64,000 bases of DNA from 66-474 sp050738155. Lineage in GTDB: Bacteria; Pseudomonadota; Gammaproteobacteria; Xanthomonadales; Rhodanobacteraceae. The stretch covers positions 8,717 through 72,716 of the forward strand of contig JBOHYW010000001.1 in NCBI GenBank assembly GCA_050738155.1. The letters are read 5' to 3'. The notes under the pieces are model-generated. The model saw only the letters and a program-made list of their open reading frames with translations, did not search any database and was not told the DNA's origin. The position numbers were made by a program, and so were the translations under genes. Numbering within the stretch: the stretch's first letter is position 1; each line of letters begins with the position of its first letter. This document shows, piece by piece, positions 1 to 9,052 of this stretch.

Positions 1-108
1 AAATCAGAGCCGCATTTGTTTAAAGTGTGGATTCGAGTGCATTATCGGTGCGTTTTATGAATTTGCTGCACTGCAACGAAGAAGCCCAATGCTTGCAAAT
101 GTGATGGC

Positions 109-175
109 CATAACTACCAGCTATGCGGAGTGGTTATCTTTTCATTGGCAGGTGTTATTTCCCTGTGATTATGCT
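109..175 (+). promoter_or_regulatory. Palindromic operator plus promoter of the first TonB receptor gene
   Basis: An imperfect 17-bp palindrome, CATAACTACCAGCTATG (109-125), is followed after 17 nt by CATTGG, giving a -35-like TTGGCA (145-150), a 19-nt spacer and a -10-like TATGCT (170-175). The same layout with identical distances occurs upstream of the second receptor gene (27933-27999) and on the minus strand at 14387-14453 and 27607-27673. By hand count, 49 of 72 bases match the second receptor's leader without gaps. The palindrome centre lies about 65 bp upstream of the expected start of transcription, a usual position for an activator. The 19-nt spacer is long, which also fits an activated promoter. 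Confidence 0.6.
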
Positions 176-250
176 TGGCGCGATATGCGGGGCATGCACA
201 TTGCTGCCGCTGATCCTTCAATACGAAGGCACGCTGTCAGGCGCTTGATC

Positions 251-304
251 AAGAGGGGTTCACATCCATGAAGGGCCAAGAGGGGTTCACATCCATGAAG
301 GGCA
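251..304 (+). repeat. 27-bp tandem duplication carrying SD and start codon
   Basis: Positions 251-277 and 278-304 match at 26 of 27 bases. Each unit carries an AGAGGGG Shine-Dalgarno sequence and an ATG (268 and 295). Because 27 nt is nine codons, both starts are in frame with the receptor gene. The paralogue at 28064 has a single GAGGGG-ATG unit and begins MKGK, like the protein from the inner ATG, so the inner start is probably ancestral. Confidence 0.85.
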
Positions 305-3300
305 AGGTTTCACGCGCGTCACGTCACAACAATGTTTTCCAGCGCAAGGCGCTGGCCTTGGCGATCGGCGGTGCCGTCGCGCTGGCTTTCAGTGGCGGCG
401 CGTTCGCGCAGGCCGTCAACGGCACCATTCGCGGCACGGTGCCTGTCGCGCCGAACGAAGCCATCCAGATCACCGGTGGCGCCGGGTTCAACCGGACCAT
501 CACGGTGGGGCCTTCCGGTCAGTATTCGATCACGCTGCCGGTCGGCACCTATACGGTGTCACTGTTGCAGAGTGGCAAGGTAGTGCAGAGCCAAGCCGAC
601 GTGGCGCCGGTGGCCGCGGGCGCGGTGACCGTCAACTTCGCGTCTACCGCCGCCAACGTCCAGACACTGAGCGCGGTCAACGTCACGGCAACCGCGATCC
701 CGGCGATCGACGTGACTACCACCAATCAGGTCCTCACCATCACGCAACAGCAGTTGCAGATATTGCCACTGGGTCGCAGCGCCGAAGACATTGCGATGCT
801 GGCGCCGGGCGTGCAGCCGGGTTCGGCGGTGCTGGTCGGCGGTCCGCTGGGCACCGGCGCCGTGACCTTCGGCGGCGCCTCGACGGCCGAAAACCAGTAT
901 TACATCGACGGCATGCTGACCAGCGCCGTGCTCGACAACCAGGGCGGCATCGGCTTGCCGTACAACTCGATCGAGCAGCAACAGACTTTCATCTCGGGCT
1001 ACGGTGCCAAGTACGGTCGCTCCATCGGCGGCGTGATCAACCAGATCGGTCGGAGCGGTTCCAACCAGTGGCACTTCGGGTTCCGGGCCGCGTGGAGCCC
1101 GGCGAGCTGGCAGGCTACGCAGAAGAACACCTACTACGCCAATCCGCTGGTCACGCCGGACATACGAGCCGGTCACCAGCCAGGGGATCTGTACTCGTAC
1201 AACGGAATCAACCACAGCTCGAATACAGTCTACGACGCTTACGTCAGTGGCCCGATCGTCAAGGACAAGCTGTTTTTCTTCCTGAGTGCCGAGCAGGATG
1301 ATTCGAAATCCGCAAGCGGCAATTGCGTGTATTGCACGCATTTGCAGTTTTTTGGCCAGTCACACACGCCGAAGGTCTATTTGAAGCTCAACTGGAACAT
1401 CAACGACAGCAACGTCCTGACCTTGACCGCGCTGCAGAGCTCCATGAAAGCATGGAACTGGACCTACCTCGCCGACTACGACACGCATCAACCAACGGAA
1501 TTTTACTACAAGGGCCAGACGGCAAAGAACGTCTACCGGATGGGGACGATCAACTACACCTCTTACATCACCGACAACCTGACCCTGCACGCGATGTATG
1601 GCAAATCGCACGAGCAGTACGGCAGCTTCCAGCCGGGCTATCCCGGGTATGACCCGACCCTGGTGTATGTCAGCGGCACCTCCGTCGAAAACCCCGCGTT
1701 CACGCCCAACGGACCCATCTTCAATTCGCAGAATGCCCTGACGGTAACGCCGGACAACCATCGCGTCGACCTCACCGACTACCGGCTGGACCTCGACTAC
1801 AAGTGGCGTAACCACGATTTCCAGGTCGGGATCGACAACGATATCCAGGTTGACCTCAATGACGGCGTGGAAGGCACCGGGCCTGGTTACGGCTGGTCGT
1901 ACGGCTATATCGCGAAGGATCGCAGCCAGCCGATCAGCGGCACCGATCCGAACACCCCCGGCTATGTGGGACCGGTGAATTCGAATCCGGCGGGCGCGGG
2001 GGGCTACTACGTGACCAAGCTCACCCAGGCCTACAATCCGTCCACACGTGTGGTCGAACGCGCGCAATACATCCAGGACCGCTGGCAAATCACGCCGAAC
2101 TTCCTGCTGACCTTGGGGTTGCGCAACGACCAGTTCGTCAACTACGACGCCGCTTCCCAACCCTACATCCGTTTGACCAAGCCGAACTGGTCCCCACGCA
2201 TCGGCTTCAGCTGGGACGTGCACGGCGATTCCACCTTGAAGGTGTTCGGCAACGCCGGGCGCTACTACCTGACGCTGCCGGTGGGCGTCGGCACGACCGT
2301 TACCGCACCAATCGTCAACGTCACGGAATACGGCACCTATACCGGCATCGATCCGGCCACCGGCGCGCCGACCGGATTCCAGCCGCTGCCGCAGAATCCC
2401 GCGACCGGGGTGTCGTGTTGCAACCAGTATGGCTATCCCCGCAACAACTTGACCGTGGCTTCCCAGAACATCAAGGCGCCTTACTCCGACAACTTCGTAT
2501 TGGGCATGCAGCAGCAACTGCATTTCTTGAATACGGATTGGGTATTCGGCGCCACCGGCACGTACGAGAAGCTGGGCACGATGATCGGCGGCACCGATGA
2601 TGCTGCGTCCATGTGTGCGGAAGGCGTGCGCGAGGGCTACACCTGGATGACGCCGAACACCTGCAGCCAGTGGGTGCAGAGTCCGGTCATGGTCAATCCC
2701 GGCGTGGATCAGAAGATTTACGTGAAGGCGCCGGACGGATCGCTGCGTCTGATCAACTGGACCGCGGAGGATCAAACCTTCGAGATGGGCCCGAAGCGCA
2801 ACTACTACTCACTGGATCTGTCACTCACGCACGTGTGGGACGGCAAGTGGTTCGCCAAGTTCGACTACGTGTTCTCGAGGTTGTACGGTAACGATGCCGG
2901 TCCGGTCGGGCCGATGTATGAATCAAGCGGCACCGTGGCTTACCTCACCGCGGTCTGGGCATATCCCAGGATCATGGACAATTCCAACGGCGTCCTGGGC
3001 ACATCCCGCAAGCACTCGTTCAAGATCTACGGCGCTTACGCGATCACCCCGGAGTGGATCGTCGGCGCCAATATATGGATTGCCTCCGGCACGCCGCGGA
3101 TGTGTCGCGGCTCCTATGGACCTGATGAGACGCGCCTGCATACTTCCAGCCAGTACCACTGGTGCGGCGGTGTACCGATCGCACCGGGTTCGGGGGTTCC
3201 ACCGTACGGAGCGAAGAGCACGCCATGGATCCACAATCTTGACCTGAGCGTGGATTACAAGCCAGGTTGGGCCCAGCACAAGCTCGACTTCAAGCTGCAG

Positions 3301-3444
3301 GTCTTCAACGTGTTGAACAACCAGACGCCTACGTTCTACGGAGACTATTTCCAGTGGACAGCCAATCCCGGCACCGGTTACAACATGGTCGATGCCCGGC
3401 GCTCGCCGCGTTCCGCACGGTTCTCCATTGACTACAATTGGTGA
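295..3444 (+). CDS. TonB-dependent receptor, Oar-like, with N-terminal carboxypeptidase-regulatory-like domain
   Basis: Outer-membrane active transporter, 1049 residues from this start (1058 from ATG 268). A signal peptide covers about residues 1-39, ending GGAFAQ. A beta-sandwich domain of the carboxypeptidase-regulatory type follows (about 40-120), then a TonB-box-like stretch (TLSAVNVTA) and a plug domain with GGASTAENQYYIDG and a GYGAKYGRSIGGVINQ motif. A long beta-barrel ends in an aromatic residue (DYNW). This layout is typical of Oar-like receptors for large ligands. The substrate is not shown by the sequence; the shared promoter with cell-wall degradation genes suggests muropeptides or glycopeptides (inference). 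A TPR-sulfotransferase gene follows, as it does after the paralogue at 28064-31177, which is clearly similar along its whole length. Confidence 0.92.
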   Translation: MKGKVSRASRHNNVFQRKALALAIGGAVALAFSGGAFAQAVNGTIRGTVPVAPNEAIQITGGAGFNRTITVGPSGQYSITLPVGTYTVSLLQSGKVVQSQADVAPVAAGAVTVNFASTAANVQTLSAVNVTATAIPAIDVTTTNQVLTITQQQLQILPLGRSAEDIAMLAPGVQPGSAVLVGGPLGTGAVTFGGASTAENQYYIDGMLTSAVLDNQGGIGLPYNSIEQQQTFISGYGAKYGRSIGGVINQIGRSGSNQWHFGFRAAWSPASWQATQKNTYYANPLVTPDIRAGHQPGDLYSYNGINHSSNTVYDAYVSGPIVKDKLFFFLSAEQDDSKSASGNCVYCTHLQFFGQSHTPKVYLKLNWNINDSNVLTLTALQSSMKAWNWTYLADYDTHQPTEFYYKGQTAKNVYRMGTINYTSYITDNLTLHAMYGKSHEQYGSFQPGYPGYDPTLVYVSGTSVENPAFTPNGPIFNSQNALTVTPDNHRVDLTDYRLDLDYKWRNHDFQVGIDNDIQVDLNDGVEGTGPGYGWSYGYIAKDRSQPISGTDPNTPGYVGPVNSNPAGAGGYYVTKLTQAYNPSTRVVERAQYIQDRWQITPNFLLTLGLRNDQFVNYDAASQPYIRLTKPNWSPRIGFSWDVHGDSTLKVFGNAGRYYLTLPVGVGTTVTAPIVNVTEYGTYTGIDPATGAPTGFQPLPQNPATGVSCCNQYGYPRNNLTVASQNIKAPYSDNFVLGMQQQLHFLNTDWVFGATGTYEKLGTMIGGTDDAASMCAEGVREGYTWMTPNTCSQWVQSPVMVNPGVDQKIYVKAPDGSLRLINWTAEDQTFEMGPKRNYYSLDLSLTHVWDGKWFAKFDYVFSRLYGNDAGPVGPMYESSGTVAYLTAVWAYPRIMDNSNGVLGTSRKHSFKIYGAYAITPEWIVGANIWIASGTPRMCRGSYGPDETRLHTSSQYHWCGGVPIAPGSGVPPYGAKSTPWIHNLDLSVDYKPGWAQHKLDFKLQVFNVLNNQTPTFYGDYFQWTANPGTGYNMVDARRSPRSARFSIDYNW

Positions 3445-3472
3445 TGGCATAGAGATGCGTGAAGCGAGCCAT

Positions 3473-3523
3473 CCCCTTCAAGGGGGTGAATTGGCGCGCT
3501 TGCGAACCGCAGGTTCGCGCGCC
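3473..3523. repeat. Two hairpins after the receptor gene
   Basis: A small palindrome, CCCCTTCAAGGGG (3473-3485), is followed by a strong stem at 3493-3523 (arms GCGAACC/GGTTCGC extended by GGCGCG/GCGCC). There is no T run, so this is a REP-like or mRNA-end hairpin and not a classic terminator. The 174 nt between the two genes contain nothing else that I recognise. Confidence 0.5.
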
Positions 3524-3618
3524 GATGAACGCCCGAGGCACGATGCCGAGGGCCGGGTTGCTTGGCAAGCGCAGGATGCGCGAGCGTAGCAACGTTGGGT
3601 GGGGATAGGGTAAACGAC

Positions 3619-5250
3619 GTGACAGCCGACCCCATCCCCTTCCCGACCTCCCCCTTGAAGGGGGAGGAGAAAGTCACGACACCGCTCTCGCCAGTAGCCA
3701 CCCGGCTGCTGGCGAGGGCGCGTCGGGAGTGGGAAACACACCAGTTCGATGCCGCGGAGCATTCACTGGCCAGCGTATTGGCGTTGGCGCCCGACAACCC
3801 CAAAGCAGTGCGGATGCTGGGAATGGTCGCGCGCAGCCGCGGCGAGTATGCCAAGGCCGTCGATTGCTTCCGTCAGGTGCTCGGCGTTTGGCCCGAGGAT
3901 CCGTTCCTGCACTCCGGTTTGGGTCTGGCCCTGCTTTCACAGGGTGAACTCGAGGAAGCGACGCGACACTTTCGTCGAGCTTGTGGACTCGATCCCGAGT
4001 CGCCGGTTGCCTGGTTCAATCTTGGTGAGGCGCTATGGCGGCAGGCGCTGGGTGGGGAAGCCGTCGCGGCGTTGCAGCATGCACTTGAACTCGAACCGGC
4101 GCATGTCGAGGCGCGGCTTGCGCTGGCGCGCACGCACGCGGGCATGGGCCGCGTTGAAGATGCCGTGGCGGCATTTCGCGAGGTGTTGCGTCGCGACCCT
4201 GACAATGCCGATGGTTGGTATGGCCTGTCGATGATTGCGGCCGGGTTCGATGCAGCCGATGCCGCGTATCTGCAGCGCGCATTTGCGCGCACCGATCTGC
4301 CCGCCCGCATGCACTATCTGCTCGGTTTTGCCTTGGCGAAGGCACTCGAAGACCAGAATGATTTTGCCCGCGCTTTCGAGGTGCTCGGCGAGGCGAACGC
4401 CTCGCAGCGCGCGAGCATGCGGGTGAATTGGAACGCCGCAGAAGAACACACGTTGATGGGTGCAATCCAGACCACATTCGCAAACGCCGTTTCGGTGGCA
4501 CCGGATACGAGCCTCGGCAGGCAAGCCATCTTCGTTACCGGCATGCCACGCTCCGGAACCACGCTGGTCGAACAGGTCCTGGCCGCACACCCGGAGGTCG
4601 AGGGCGCCAACGAGATCAAGGACATGCCGTGGGTAATCAACGCGGAGTCGCAACGCCGCCGTTCGGCATTTCCGGCGTGGACACCCGATGCCACGGTCGA
4701 GGATTGGCAGCGACTCGGCGAGGAATACTTGGCGCGAACCGCGCGCTGGCACGCGAGCAGTCCGCGCTTCACCGACAAGAACCTTGCGAACTGGCATTCG
4801 GTGGGCGCGGTCCTGGCGATGCTGCCGGCAGCACGCGTGGTCATCGTGCGGCGTGATCCCGTCGAAACCTGCCTTGCGTGTTACCGCCATTGTTTCACCG
4901 AGGAGGCAGGCTTCGCCTGCGATCTCGACGACATCGCCGATTACTGCGCCGATTTCCTGCGCCTGGCGCATTTCTGGATCAAAAAATACCCGACGCGCGT
5001 GTTCGATCTCCAGTACGAGGCGTTGTTGGCCGACCCCGAACATGTCGTTCGCTGCGTTCTGGATTTTTGCGAATTGCCGTTCGATCCGTCTTGCCTCGAA
5101 TTCCACAAGACTTCGCGCGTGGTATTGACGCCCAGCGCCGCGCAGGTACGCCAGCCGTTGCGGCGCGACACCGCACGCAGCGCGCGTTATGGCGACAAGC
5201 TGGACGGCTTGCGCAAGCGTTTGCGGGATGCTGGCGTGCAGGTCGCATGA
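3619..5250 (+). CDS. TPR-repeat sulfotransferase, paralogue 1
   Basis: Predicted cytosolic protein of 543 residues without a signal peptide. The N-terminal part (about 25-195) consists of TPR repeats rich in the A..L.P.....A..LG pattern. The C-terminal part is a PAPS-dependent sulfotransferase fold: the 5'-phosphosulfate loop reads GMPRSGTTLVEQ, and the 3'-phosphate region RRDPVETCLACYRH. The acceptor cannot be told from sequence. I chose GTG 3619 because the preceding AACGAC aligns with the start of the paralogue at 31463 and AGGG lies 8 nt upstream; ATG 3562 would add 19 residues. A palindromic repeat is built into the N-terminal codons (3647-3667). Its place behind a TonB receptor matches the second pair in the window. 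Confidence 0.87.
   Translation: MTADPIPFPTSPLKGEEKVTTPLSPVATRLLARARREWETHQFDAAEHSLASVLALAPDNPKAVRMLGMVARSRGEYAKAVDCFRQVLGVWPEDPFLHSGLGLALLSQGELEEATRHFRRACGLDPESPVAWFNLGEALWRQALGGEAVAALQHALELEPAHVEARLALARTHAGMGRVEDAVAAFREVLRRDPDNADGWYGLSMIAAGFDAADAAYLQRAFARTDLPARMHYLLGFALAKALEDQNDFARAFEVLGEANASQRASMRVNWNAAEEHTLMGAIQTTFANAVSVAPDTSLGRQAIFVTGMPRSGTTLVEQVLAAHPEVEGANEIKDMPWVINAESQRRRSAFPAWTPDATVEDWQRLGEEYLARTARWHASSPRFTDKNLANWHSVGAVLAMLPAARVVIVRRDPVETCLACYRHCFTEEAGFACDLDDIADYCADFLRLAHFWIKKYPTRVFDLQYEALLADPEHVVRCVLDFCELPFDPSCLEFHKTSRVVLTPSAAQVRQPLRRDTARSARYGDKLDGLRKRLRDAGVQVA
3647..3667. repeat. REP-like perfect palindrome inside the sulfotransferase N-terminus
   Basis: The 21-nt sequence consists of CCTCCCCCTT and AAGGGGGAGG arms around one G. 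It is read in frame as TSPLKGEE. The paralogue at 31463 lacks it and has a different, shorter stretch here, so it looks like an intergenic-type repeat captured in a tolerant N-terminal region. Confidence 0.7.
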
Positions 5251-5263
5251 ATAAGGGAGACGA

Positions 5264-6370
5264 TTATCGATTGCTCGACCTGATGGCTGTGATCCTGGCC
5301 TCCAACGCCTGTGCCAGCTCGCGCTGTTCGGCGATATCCGGGTGCCCTGGCGTGTTCTTGAACGGTACGATCAGCATGTAAAGGTCGTGGTCACCTTCGG
5401 CCCGCATGTGCTCGACGGCGGCCTCGACGTAACCGGGCCATGCCGAGCCTTTTGCGGTGATGGACATGTTGCCGAGCATGCAGACGATGGCGGCATGCGG
5501 GTAATGGGTACGCAAGGAATGGATGAAACCTGCATAGGCATCGATGATTTGTTGGCGGGACGGTGGGTGTTTCCGGCGCGGCAGGAGCCATGAATCATTC
5601 TGCAGCAGATTCACGACCACGATGTCGGGTGTCCACGAGGAGAAATTCCAATGACTGGTGGGATCCTTCGGCGCGAGCCTGTCGTACATCCGGGGCATGA
5701 CCAGTGGGAACCAACTCTCGAGAATGCCGATGCCGCTCAGCGAGATGCTGCGGTAGCCCGCATGCAGGGCACGTGCCACGATGGCTCCGTAGGCCACGTA
5801 GTTGTCCATGTACGCAAGCTTCCTCTGGTCGCCGCCGCTGGGCGCGAGCACCCCGAATCCCGACGTGATCGAATCGCCGTAATACACGATGTTGAGTGAA
5901 TGATGAAGATTGGGACGAAACACCGTGGCTGGCTTCGCGATCTTGATGCCGTCGAACATCACCACGGGGAGTGTCGGATCGACGCGGCGGAAAACTTCCA
6001 GCGTGTGCGGCGTGTCGGCAAGGTGACGAGCCACCGCATAGACATGTCGTCCTTTCCGGCAGTGGATCACGTGCCGGTGCTTGCCATCCCCATCGATTAT
6101 GATGTCGAAATAGACACCCCCGTTTGGATCGTCCAGCACGACGTCAAAACTGCGTCCGGTGAAGCCGATCGTGGCAGAATCGCCGGCCCAATAAAATTTT
6201 GGTGCGGCAGGGGTGGAGAAATCGATCCGGCCGGCATATGCATAGTTCGGGTTGCTGGCCGGCACGAGCTTGAGATGTGGTGTATTGGCGGCAGTTGCCG
6301 ACGCCGGCAATGCCAGTAATGCTGCTGACAAGAGAAAACAAATGAAAACCAGAATGCGCATGTGTCGCAT
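5264..6370 (-). CDS. Secreted SGNH/GDSL esterase, carbohydrate esterase family 2-like
   Basis: Exported hydrolase of 368 residues (365 from the second ATG at 6361). A signal peptide (LLSAALLALPASATA) is followed by a beta-sandwich domain (about 30-145), then an SGNH hydrolase domain. Block I is YYGDSITSGFG with the catalytic Ser, an N-D pair lies in NLLQNDS, and the C-terminal block is GHPDIAEQ, supplying His. The order beta-sandwich plus SGNH is that of CE2 acetyl esterases, which remove O-acetyl groups from sugars. Beside a GH20 enzyme and wall-recycling genes, deacetylation of amino sugars is possible, but that is inference. It ends 13 nt from the convergent sulfotransferase stop. Its ATG (6368-6370) would overlap the earliest ATG (6369) of the divergent GH20 gene. 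Confidence 0.8.
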   Translation of the reverse strand: MRHMRILVFICFLLSAALLALPASATAANTPHLKLVPASNPNYAYAGRIDFSTPAAPKFYWAGDSATIGFTGRSFDVVLDDPNGGVYFDIIIDGDGKHRHVIHCRKGRHVYAVARHLADTPHTLEVFRRVDPTLPVVMFDGIKIAKPATVFRPNLHHSLNIVYYGDSITSGFGVLAPSGGDQRKLAYMDNYVAYGAIVARALHAGYRSISLSGIGILESWFPLVMPRMYDRLAPKDPTSHWNFSSWTPDIVVVNLLQNDSWLLPRRKHPPSRQQIIDAYAGFIHSLRTHYPHAAIVCMLGNMSITAKGSAWPGYVEAAVEHMRAEGDHDLYMLIVPFKNTPGHPDIAEQRELAQALEARITAIRSSNR

Positions 6371-6410
6371 GGATTATCCCGTGAAAGCAGGAGCCGGAGG
6401 CCCGTTCAAA

Positions 6411-8525
6411 GTGGCAAGACTGATATTGATGGTATTTGCACTCATGCTGGCGTCCGCGCCGGCGTTTGCCGATGGCGTGCCGGCTGCGTTGAAGCAGTCC
6501 GGACTGGACTTGATGCCGTGGCCGCAACATGTCGAATTGCACGATGGCCGGCTCCCGCTGACGACGCAATTCGCCATCAAGGTCACCGGACATCCTGGCG
6601 AACGCGTTTATGACAGCGCAAACCGGTTGCTGCAACACCTGCAACGCCGTACCGGCGTCGTCTTCCAACAGCACGTGGTCAAATCGAGTTCCGACGACGA
6701 GCATGCAGAGCTGGTGATCCACGTGCAGCGCCCGGGCATACTCAAGATCGGAGAAGACGAGTCGTACCGCCTGCGCATCGACTCGCAACATGCGGTGTTG
6801 ACGGCGGAAGACGGCCTCGGGGCGTTGCATGGCCTGCAAACATTGCTGCAACTGCTGCAGCACGATGCAACCGGTTTTTATCTGCCTGCCGTGGACATCG
6901 AGGACAAGCCACGTTTCAAGTGGCGCGGCCTGATGATCGATGTAGCCCGTCATTTCGAACCGGTGAACGTCATCGAACGCAATATCCGTGGCATGGCGGC
7001 GGTCAAGTTGAATGTGTTGCACCTGCACCTGAGCGACAACCAGGGGTTTCGCGTCGAGAGCAAGGTATTCCCGGAACTGACCGAAAAGGGTTCGAACGGG
7101 CAGTACTTCACCCAACGCCAGATCAAGCGGATCATCCGTTATGCCGGTGATCGCGGCATCATCGTGGTGCCCGAGTTCGACTTGCCTGCGCACGCCGTGA
7201 GCTGGCTGGTGAGTCACCCGGAATTGGCGAGTGCGCCTGGTCCGTACCATCTGTACACGCGGTTCGGCGGCAAGAACCCGGCGTTCGATCCGAGCAATCC
7301 CGCGACCTACGAATTTCTGGGCCGATTCTTCAAGGAAATGGCCGGGCTTTTCCCTGGGCATTACATCCACATTGGTGGCGATGAAAACTCGGGTAAGCAA
7401 TGGAGCAACAATCCCGAGATCCAGGCCTACATGCAGCCTTCGATCACGTCCAATGCGGCGTTGCAAACGCAGTTCATCCAGAAGCTTGCCCGGATGATCA
7501 ACGCCGATGGCAAGCAGGTCATCGGTTGGGACGAGATCCTGCAGCCGGGACTCGAGAAGGGCGCGATCATCCAGAGCTGGCGCGGCAAGGATTCGTTGTA
7601 CCAGGCCGCACGCGAAGGTCACCGGGCGATCCTGTCGAACGGCTATTACCTCGACCTGCTGTATCCGGCCGCGCAGTATTACCTCAACGATCCCGTTCCA
7701 CCCGGTACTCACCTCAAACGATCGGTTCAACGCAACATCCTTGGCGGCGAAGCCGAGATGTGGGGCGAACTGGTTCGCCCCGCGACGATCGACTCGCGGA
7801 TCTGGCCAAGTGCCGCCGCGATCGCGGAACGCTTGTGGTCTCCACAGGACGTGCGCGACGTGTCGTGGATGTACCGGCGCCTGCGTGTTGTGGACCTGCA
7901 GCTCGAGCAACTTGGCCTCACCCAGATTCGCAATCAAGGCGTGCTGCTGCGCCAATTGACCGGGCAGTACGAAGTCCAGCCGCTGCGGGCGCTGGTCGAC
8001 GTGATCTCGCCGCTGCGTGGTTATCGCAGGATGGCCAGCGGCGACTACACGGTGTATTCGCCGTTGGCGTCGATCGCGGATGCCGCGACCGGCAATCCGT
8101 GGGATGCGATCCGGTTCAACGAGCAGGTCGAAGCATTCGTGAAGCAACCCGACGCCGCGACCGAACGGAAAATTCGTGCACAGCTCCAGCAATGGATCGA
8201 CAACGGGCCGGCGCTGGCGGCACTGATTCATCGCTCGCCCGCGCTGCATTCGGTCAAGCCGCTGGCGCAGTCACTGGTGACGCTGTCGAAGATCGGTTTG
8301 CAGGCACTGGATTACATCGACCAGAAACAACCGGCATCACGGGCGTGGGCGCGGCAAACCACGCCGGATTTCCTCAAGGCGCGTGAACCGGCTGCAGCCA
8401 CGAAACTGCGGATCGTCGACGCCGTCGAACAATTGGTGGTGATGTCACTCAAGGTCGGCCAATCCGGCAGTTCGGATCCTGCAATGGATACGAAAAATGG
8501 ATCGGCTCATGCAGGGCGTGGGTAG
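6411..8525 (+). CDS. Secreted beta-N-acetylhexosaminidase, GH20
   Basis: Glycoside hydrolase that releases terminal GlcNAc/GalNAc by substrate-assisted catalysis; 704 residues. A signal peptide (MARLILMVFALMLASAPAFA) precedes a GH20b-type N-terminal domain (about 30-150), then the TIM barrel with HLSDNQGF, the catalytic Asp-Glu pair in HIGGDE (D324-E325) and GGEAEMWGE. I chose GTG 6411 because GGAGG lies 10 nt upstream and the signal peptide begins directly; ATG 6369 is in frame but would overlap the divergent esterase start. A C-terminal extension of about 150 residues after the barrel lacks an obvious domain. In this locus it could do the job that NagZ does elsewhere, trimming GlcNAc from wall fragments (inference). 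Confidence 0.92.
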   Translation: MARLILMVFALMLASAPAFADGVPAALKQSGLDLMPWPQHVELHDGRLPLTTQFAIKVTGHPGERVYDSANRLLQHLQRRTGVVFQQHVVKSSSDDEHAELVIHVQRPGILKIGEDESYRLRIDSQHAVLTAEDGLGALHGLQTLLQLLQHDATGFYLPAVDIEDKPRFKWRGLMIDVARHFEPVNVIERNIRGMAAVKLNVLHLHLSDNQGFRVESKVFPELTEKGSNGQYFTQRQIKRIIRYAGDRGIIVVPEFDLPAHAVSWLVSHPELASAPGPYHLYTRFGGKNPAFDPSNPATYEFLGRFFKEMAGLFPGHYIHIGGDENSGKQWSNNPEIQAYMQPSITSNAALQTQFIQKLARMINADGKQVIGWDEILQPGLEKGAIIQSWRGKDSLYQAAREGHRAILSNGYYLDLLYPAAQYYLNDPVPPGTHLKRSVQRNILGGEAEMWGELVRPATIDSRIWPSAAAIAERLWSPQDVRDVSWMYRRLRVVDLQLEQLGLTQIRNQGVLLRQLTGQYEVQPLRALVDVISPLRGYRRMASGDYTVYSPLASIADAATGNPWDAIRFNEQVEAFVKQPDAATERKIRAQLQQWIDNGPALAALIHRSPALHSVKPLAQSLVTLSKIGLQALDYIDQKQPASRAWARQTTPDFLKAREPAAATKLRIVDAVEQLVVMSLKVGQSGSSDPAMDTKNGSAHAGRG

Positions 8526-8632
8526 CGTGGTGAATCCCTCGGCTTGCGTTTGCGTGTGGGTGGCGCGCTCCCACATGGATCCTTGCGGTGCCAGAAGCGG
8601 TCGATGCGGTGTGGTTTGGGTGGGAGCGGCCC

Positions 8633-8890
8633 TGGCCGCGATACAGATACCCTACGCGCCCCATCGCCGTAGGTTGGGCTGAGCAACGCGAAGCCCAACG
8701 CTATCGCACGCCTCCGTTGGGCTTCATTGCATTCAGCCCAACCTACTTGCCATCGGAGCAGCCCATGGCCGCGATACAAATACCCTAACGCCCCATTATC
8801 GCAGGTTGGGCCGAGCAACGCGAAGCCCAACGCTATCGCACGCCCTCGTTGGGCTTCATTATATTCAGCCCAACCTACATTGCTCAAGGC
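8633..8890. repeat. Two tandem 133-bp repeats with nested inverted repeats
   Basis: The units begin at 8633 and 8766 with TGGCCGCGATACA. Each contains a large inverted repeat (8669-8746 and 8801-8878) with outer arms GTAGGTTGGGCTGA/TCAGCCCAACCTAC and inner arms GAAGCCCAACG/CGTTGGGCTTC. The second copy begins GCAGG. A related single copy lies at 33465-33552. No ORF of interest was seen in 8526-9052; the rest of this gap is the repeat at 8957-9050 and plain sequence. Confidence 0.85.
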
Positions 8891-8956
8891 CAGCCAACCT
8901 GCACATCACGAGACGCGTTGACGTCGGGCATCGTGCAGAGGCCGGCTCGAGTTAGC

Positions 8957-9050
8957 GTAGGCCGGCTCAAGGCCAAAGGCCGGAGCCGGCGTTGGCACCG
9001 GCACGGGGACGCGTGCCGGTTCTGTCGCTGCGCTCCTTGAACCGGCCTAC
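8957..9050. repeat. GTAGGCCGG...CCGGCCTAC intergenic repeat
   Basis: The terminal arms GTAGGCCGG and CCGGCCTAC enclose GCTCAAGGCCAAAGGCC and further short inverted repeats. It ends 2 nt before the murQ stop codon. A close copy is at 33200-33325 and more distant ones at 19979-20078, 23053-23178 and 39180-39260. Confidence 0.8.
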
Positions 9051-9052
9051 AT

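Noticed and set aside
109..175. MerR-type promoter, because of the 19-nt spacer
   Set aside because: MerR sites lie inside the -35/-10 spacer, but the palindrome here lies upstream of the -35 box in all four copies.
1360..2775. Minus-strand frame of 471 codons inside the first receptor gene
   Set aside because: Shadow frame without motifs; the plus strand gives a continuous TonB receptor.
8633..8890. Tandem repeats considered as a CRISPR array
   Set aside because: Only two units of 133 bp, repeated over almost the whole unit and without unique spacers; no cas genes nearby.
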